From: Mucilaginibacter hurinus
GTDB lineage: Bacteria > Bacteroidota > Bacteroidia > Sphingobacteriales > Sphingobacteriaceae
Reading direction: 5' to 3'
Assembly: GCF_003324525.1 (NCBI RefSeq)
Contig: NZ_QGDC01000002.1
Location: 124,001-188,000, forward strand
DNA: 64,000 bases
Position numbers and translations under genes: made by a program
The notes under the pieces: generated by a model
Databases searched by the model: none
What the model saw: the letters and a program-made list of their open reading frames with translations, nothing else
What the model was told of the DNA's origin: nothing
Shown here: positions 61,031-64,000 of the stretch, piece after piece
Numbering within the stretch: position 1 is the stretch's first letter
Layout: the number at the start of each line of letters is the position of its first letter

Positions 61031-62956
61031 ATGATTAATATTACACTTCCTGATGGTTCCGTTCGTCAGTACGACAAAGGGATCACTTCCATGCAGATAG
61101 CACTGTCTATCTCTGAGGGTTTAGCACGAAACGTATTAGCAGCTGAAGTAAACGGCGAGGTTTGGGATGCCACACGCCCAATTGAAGAGGACAGCAAAGT
61201 AAAATTGCTTACCTGGAACGATGCCCAGGGCAAATCAACCTTCTGGCATTCGTCAGCGCACTTAATGGCGGAGGCACTTGAGGCTTTATATCCCGGCACC
61301 AAGTTCGGCATAGGCCCCGCTATCGAAACGGGCTTTTATTATGACGTTGACTTCGGCGACCATGTACTGTCATCAGAAGAGTTTAAAAAAATAGAGGACA
61401 AGGTGATTGAGCTGGCCAAAGCTAAATCAGAATATATCCGTAAACCGGTTAGCAAGGCTGACGCCATTGAATATTTCACCAAAAAAGGAGATGAGTATAA
61501 ACTTGACCTGATTAAGGATCTTCCTGACGGTGCTATCACTTTTTACACCCAGGGTAATTTTACCGACCTGTGCCGTGGGCCACATATTCCTAATACCGGA
61601 TTTATTAAAGCGGTTAAACTAATGAGTGTGGCCGGCGCTTACTGGCGGGGTGATGAAACCCGTAAACAACTTACCCGCATTTATGGTGTAACCTTTACTA
61701 AGGCAAGCGAACTTACCGAATACCTGCATGTGCTGGAGGAAGCTAAAAAACGCGACCATCGCAAACTAGGTAAAGAACTGGAACTGTTTACATTTTCAGA
61801 AAAGGTAGGCATGGGGCTGCCGCTGTGGTTGCCTAAAGGTGCTGCCTTACGCGAGCGTTTGGTTAATTTTTTGCAAAAGGCACAAGTTAAGGCAGGTTAC
61901 GAACAGGTAATTACCCCGCACATTGGGCATAAGAATCTATATGTGACGTCGGGCCACTATGATAAATACGGTGCTGATTCTTTCCAGCCAATAAAAACGC
62001 CGCAGGAAGGAGAGGAGTTCTTTTTAAAACCAATGAACTGCCCTCACCATTGCGAAATTTATAAGTCTAAACCGCGCTCATATAAAGATTTGCCTGTACG
62101 CTTTGCCGAATTTGGCACGGTTTACCGTTATGAGCAAAGCGGCGAGTTACACGGCTTAACCCGTGTACGCGGGTTTACGCAGGATGATGCGCATTTATTT
62201 TGCCGTCCAGACCAGGTAAAAGACGAATTTAAAAAGGTTATTGACCTGGTACTATATGTATTTGGCGCTTTAGGTTTTGAAAACTATACGGCGCAGGTAT
62301 CGTTGCGCGATCCGGAAAACAAGGCTAAATATATTGGTACAGACGAGAACTGGGAACTGGCAGAATCAGCTATTATTGAGGCTGCCGCCGAAAAGGGTTT
62401 GACTACCGTTGTTGAATTAGGCGAAGCGGCATTTTACGGCCCAAAGCTTGATTTTATGGTGAAAGATGCCCTGGGACGCAAATGGCAATTAGGTACTATA
62501 CAGGTTGATTACAACCTGCCTGAGCGCTTTGAACTGGAATACACCGGCAGTGATAATGCAAAGCACCGCCCTGTTATGATACATCGCGCGCCTTTTGGTT
62601 CGCTGGAGCGTTTTGTGGCTGTTTTAATTGAGCATTGTGCCGGGAACTTCCCGCTGTGGTTATCGCCTGAGCAATTTATAATTCTTCCTATCTCCGAAAA
62701 ATATGAAGATTATGCAAAAAAACTTTCTGATGTGTTAAAAGATTCCGATATTTGCGGGCTAATTGACTTCAGAGACGAGAAAATCGGAAGGAAGATACGC
62801 GACGCTGAAATTAAAAAGATCCCGTATATGCTGATAGTTGGCGAGAAGGAAGCTACTGAAGAGGTAGTGTCTGTTCGTAAGCATGGTCAGGGTGATTTAG
62901 GGAGCATGAGCGTTGAAGAGTTTAAAGAATTAATAATTAAAGAAATAACAGTATAA
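61031..62956 (+). CDS. thrS: Threonine-tRNA ligase
   Basis: ThrRS charges tRNA-Thr and edits mis-charged serine. The 641-residue protein has all domains: TGS at residues 1-60 ([17 protein letters not shown]), the editing domain with [17 protein letters not shown] near 75 and [12 protein letters not shown] near 182, the class II core with motif [17 protein letters not shown] near 335, [19 protein letters not shown] near 360 and [17 protein letters not shown] near 520, and a C-terminal anticodon-binding domain. Zinc ligands Cys and His fit in NCPHHC. It leads the operon thrS-infC-rpmI-rplT, the same order as in E. coli. Confidence 0.97.
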   Translation: MINITLPDGSVRQYDKGITSMQIALSISEGLARNVLAAEVNGEVWDATRPIEEDSKVKLLTWNDAQGKSTFWHSSAHLMAEALEALYPGTKFGIGPAIETGFYYDVDFGDHVLSSEEFKKIEDKVIELAKAKSEYIRKPVSKADAIEYFTKKGDEYKLDLIKDLPDGAITFYTQGNFTDLCRGPHIPNTGFIKAVKLMSVAGAYWRGDETRKQLTRIYGVTFTKASELTEYLHVLEEAKKRDHRKLGKELELFTFSEKVGMGLPLWLPKGAALRERLVNFLQKAQVKAGYEQVITPHIGHKNLYVTSGHYDKYGADSFQPIKTPQEGEEFFLKPMNCPHHCEIYKSKPRSYKDLPVRFAEFGTVYRYEQSGELHGLTRVRGFTQDDAHLFCRPDQVKDEFKKVIDLVLYVFGALGFENYTAQVSLRDPENKAKYIGTDENWELAESAIIEAAAEKGLTTVVELGEAAFYGPKLDFMVKDALGRKWQLGTIQVDYNLPERFELEYTGSDNAKHRPVMIHRAPFGSLERFVAVLIEHCAGNFPLWLSPEQFIILPISEKYEDYAKKLSDVLKDSDICGLIDFRDEKIGRKIRDAEIKKIPYMLIVGEKEATEEVVSVRKHGQGDLGSMSVEEFKELIIKEITV

Positions 62957-62957
62957 C

Positions 62958-63524
62958 TTGGCATTAAACAGACCTTTCAACAGAGGACCCAGGCCACCTT
63001 TTAAGAAAAAAGAGGCCGAACATAATATCAATCAATTTATTAAGGCACCAGAAGTGCGTCTTGTTGGCGATAACATAGAAACTGGTGTTTATTCTTTGAG
63101 AGATGCGTTAGCTATAGCTACCCAGCAAGAGTTGGACCTTGTTGAAATATCACCAAATGCTAACCCCCCGGTTTGTAAGGTAATAGACTATAACAAGTTT
63201 ATTTACGAGCAAAAAAAGAAGCTTAAGGAGATAAAAAGCAACGCCAAGCAAACTGTTATTAAAGAAATAAGATTTGGCCCGAATACCGATGATCATGACT
63301 TTGAGTTTAAACTTAAGCATGCTATCAAATTCCTGGAGTCGAACGAAAAGGTAAGGGCTTACGTGCATTTTAAAGGCCGCGCTATTGTTTATAAAGAGCA
63401 GGGAGAAATTCTGTTACTGAAATTTGCACAGGCACTTGAAGATGTAGGGAAGGTGGAGCAATTACCTAAGCTTGAAGGTAAGCGGATGTTTTTAACCGTA
63501 GCGCCAAAAGGCGGTAAAAAGTAA
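62958..63524 (+). CDS. infC: Translation initiation factor IF-3, TTG start
   Basis: IF-3 binds the 30S subunit and checks start codon and initiator tRNA. The 188-residue protein has the N-domain (NINQFIKAPEVRLVGDNIET near 24) and C-domain (IKEIRFGPNTDDHDFEFKL near 93, VRAYVHFKGRAIVYKEQGE near 133). The start is TTG at 62958, one base after the thrS stop; there is no ATG in frame before the conserved part. A weak start codon in infC is known from E. coli (AUU), where IF-3 represses its own translation through it; a TTG here fits the same logic. Confidence 0.95.
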   Translation: MALNRPFNRGPRPPFKKKEAEHNINQFIKAPEVRLVGDNIETGVYSLRDALAIATQQELDLVEISPNANPPVCKVIDYNKFIYEQKKKLKEIKSNAKQTVIKEIRFGPNTDDHDFEFKLKHAIKFLESNEKVRAYVHFKGRAIVYKEQGEILLLKFAQALEDVGKVEQLPKLEGKRMFLTVAPKGGKK

Positions 63525-63644
63525 TATTAGTTCAACGGCGGGTGGTTGATTAGAGATTGGTTTAAGTCCTGAATCAAACCTTCGAAGTTCGAAATAAAAA
63601 TAAAACGTTGAGAAACGTCTAAACACAAACAAATAAATAGAGTT
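63525..63644 (+). other. infC-rpmI spacer with candidate RNA structure
   Basis: The 120 bases between infC and rpmI hold no gene. They contain GGTTT...AAACC arms around 63558-63582 and a 5-bp hairpin at 63605-63618 closed by a GAGA (GNRA-type) loop, 27 bases before the rpmI start. In E. coli and Bacillus, L20 represses rpmI-rplT through RNA in this area; whether it does so here is inference. Confidence 0.35.
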
Positions 63645-63845
63645 ATGCCAAAAATGAAAACCAATTCCAGTGCTAAAAAGCGTTTCAAGCTTACTGGGAC
63701 AGGTAAAATCGCAAGAAAAAACGCATACAAAAGCCACATCTTAACCAAGATGTCAACAAAACGTAAGCGTAACTTAGGTCAGACCAGCTTAGTAAGTGAT
63801 GCTGACACAGGTAACGTAAAGCGTATGCTTTGTATCGGAAAGTAA
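63645..63845 (+). CDS. rpmI: Large ribosomal subunit protein bL35
   Basis: The 66-residue basic protein is bL35 of the 50S subunit. It begins [20 protein letters not shown] and continues with [17 protein letters not shown] and KRKRNLG, the family's RNA-binding pattern, with a length in the usual 64-67 range. Its place between infC and rplT is the standard one. It lies 120 bp after infC, in a spacer that may be structured, and 77 bp before rplT. Confidence 0.97.
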   Translation: MPKMKTNSSAKKRFKLTGTGKIARKNAYKSHILTKMSTKRKRNLGQTSLVSDADTGNVKRMLCIGK

Positions 63846-63922
63846 TTAAACAAATTTTTAACCAGGTATTAGAGTTTTAAAGATCACCGTAAAGGGGCAC
63901 TCACTACCAAAAACAAAACAAG

Positions 63923-64000
63923 ATGCCACGTTCAGTAAATGCAGTAGCGTCACGCAGACGCAGAAAAAGGATCTTGAACCTCGCCAAAGGTTATTGGGGT
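63923..64000 (+). CDS. rplT: Large ribosomal subunit protein bL20, N-terminal part
   Basis: The window ends after 26 codons of this gene. The start [18 protein letters not shown] and the following NLAKGYWG are the conserved beginning of bL20, an early 50S assembly protein and, in other bacteria, the repressor of this operon. The arginine-rich helix contacts 23S rRNA. The position after rpmI agrees. The remaining 90 or so residues lie beyond the window. Confidence 0.95.
   Translation, partial: MPRSVNAVASRRRRKRILNLAKGYWG

Overview
The window looks like chromosome of a Bacteroidota member of the Sphingobacteriaceae, closest in character to Mucilaginibacter or Pedobacter. Signs of this are a type IX secretion C-terminal sorting domain, a PorE-like TPR/propeller/OmpA protein, DUF4251 and WbqC proteins, many promoters of the Bacteroidota type (-33 TTG/TTTG and -7 TAnnTTTG) and few Shine-Dalgarno sites. 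There is one tRNA, no rRNA, no CRISPR array, and no recognisable transposase or phage gene. The assignment to family or genus is inference from gene content.

Layout. 1-2650: ethanolamine use (permease tail, eutB, eutC). 2638-20186: mostly housekeeping genes on both strands (htpG, dnaB, rlmB, manC, recQ, queE, folD, lepA), with small membrane proteins, an OmpA-family outer-membrane protein, a Rieske protein and an orphan Imm27-like immunity gene. 20259-26384: a secreted DUF1080 protein paired with a cytochrome c-containing PVC-type dehydrogenase, then WbqC, a lipid A-type acyltransferase and a glycosyltransferase. 26413-30282: a molybdenum-enzyme group (MoaD, FdhD, a DUF7009 protein and an FdhF/YdeP-type oxidoreductase). 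30317-36981: Lnt, a T9SS cargo protein, an EEP-family membrane protein, a detached nuoA-nuoB pair and a BaiN/RdsA-type flavoprotein. 37075-54044: one large capsule or exopolysaccharide locus on the + strand. 54047-60795: a metal-receptor protein without a signal peptide, tRNA-Leu, a GH78 rhamnosidase, an MFS transporter, an LutA-like Fe-S protein and a universal stress protein. 60895-64000: the thrS-infC-rpmI-rplT translation operon, cut off inside rplT.

How the parts work together. The polysaccharide locus is a nearly complete Wzx/Wzy-type system: Kdo precursor enzymes (kdsA, kdsD), a UDP-sugar dehydrogenase, an outer-membrane SLBB exporter, a chain-length regulator without a kinase domain, flippase, polymerase, four glycosyltransferases and two successive priming phosphoglycosyltransferases. 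Candidate promoters lie before the exporter and before each priming enzyme, so the locus probably has several transcription units. The FdhD-DUF7009-oxidoreductase genes overlap or nearly touch and probably make and mature one molybdoenzyme.

The most unusual sequence-level signals are: two intergenic elements with strict 7-nt periodicity (9001-9120 and 18310-18393); -7 promoter boxes placed 5-10 nt before the start codons of dnaB, nuoA, lepA and queE, which predicts leaderless or nearly leaderless mRNAs; divergent genes whose start codons share the same four bases (35766-35769); a perfect 29-bp tandem duplication abutting a start codon (20259-20316); and three short, previously easy-to-miss reading frames (6132-6302, 31872-31967, 55062-55202). 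I did not find a clear new defence or mobile system; the best candidates for undescribed biology are the DUF7009 gene and the heptad elements.
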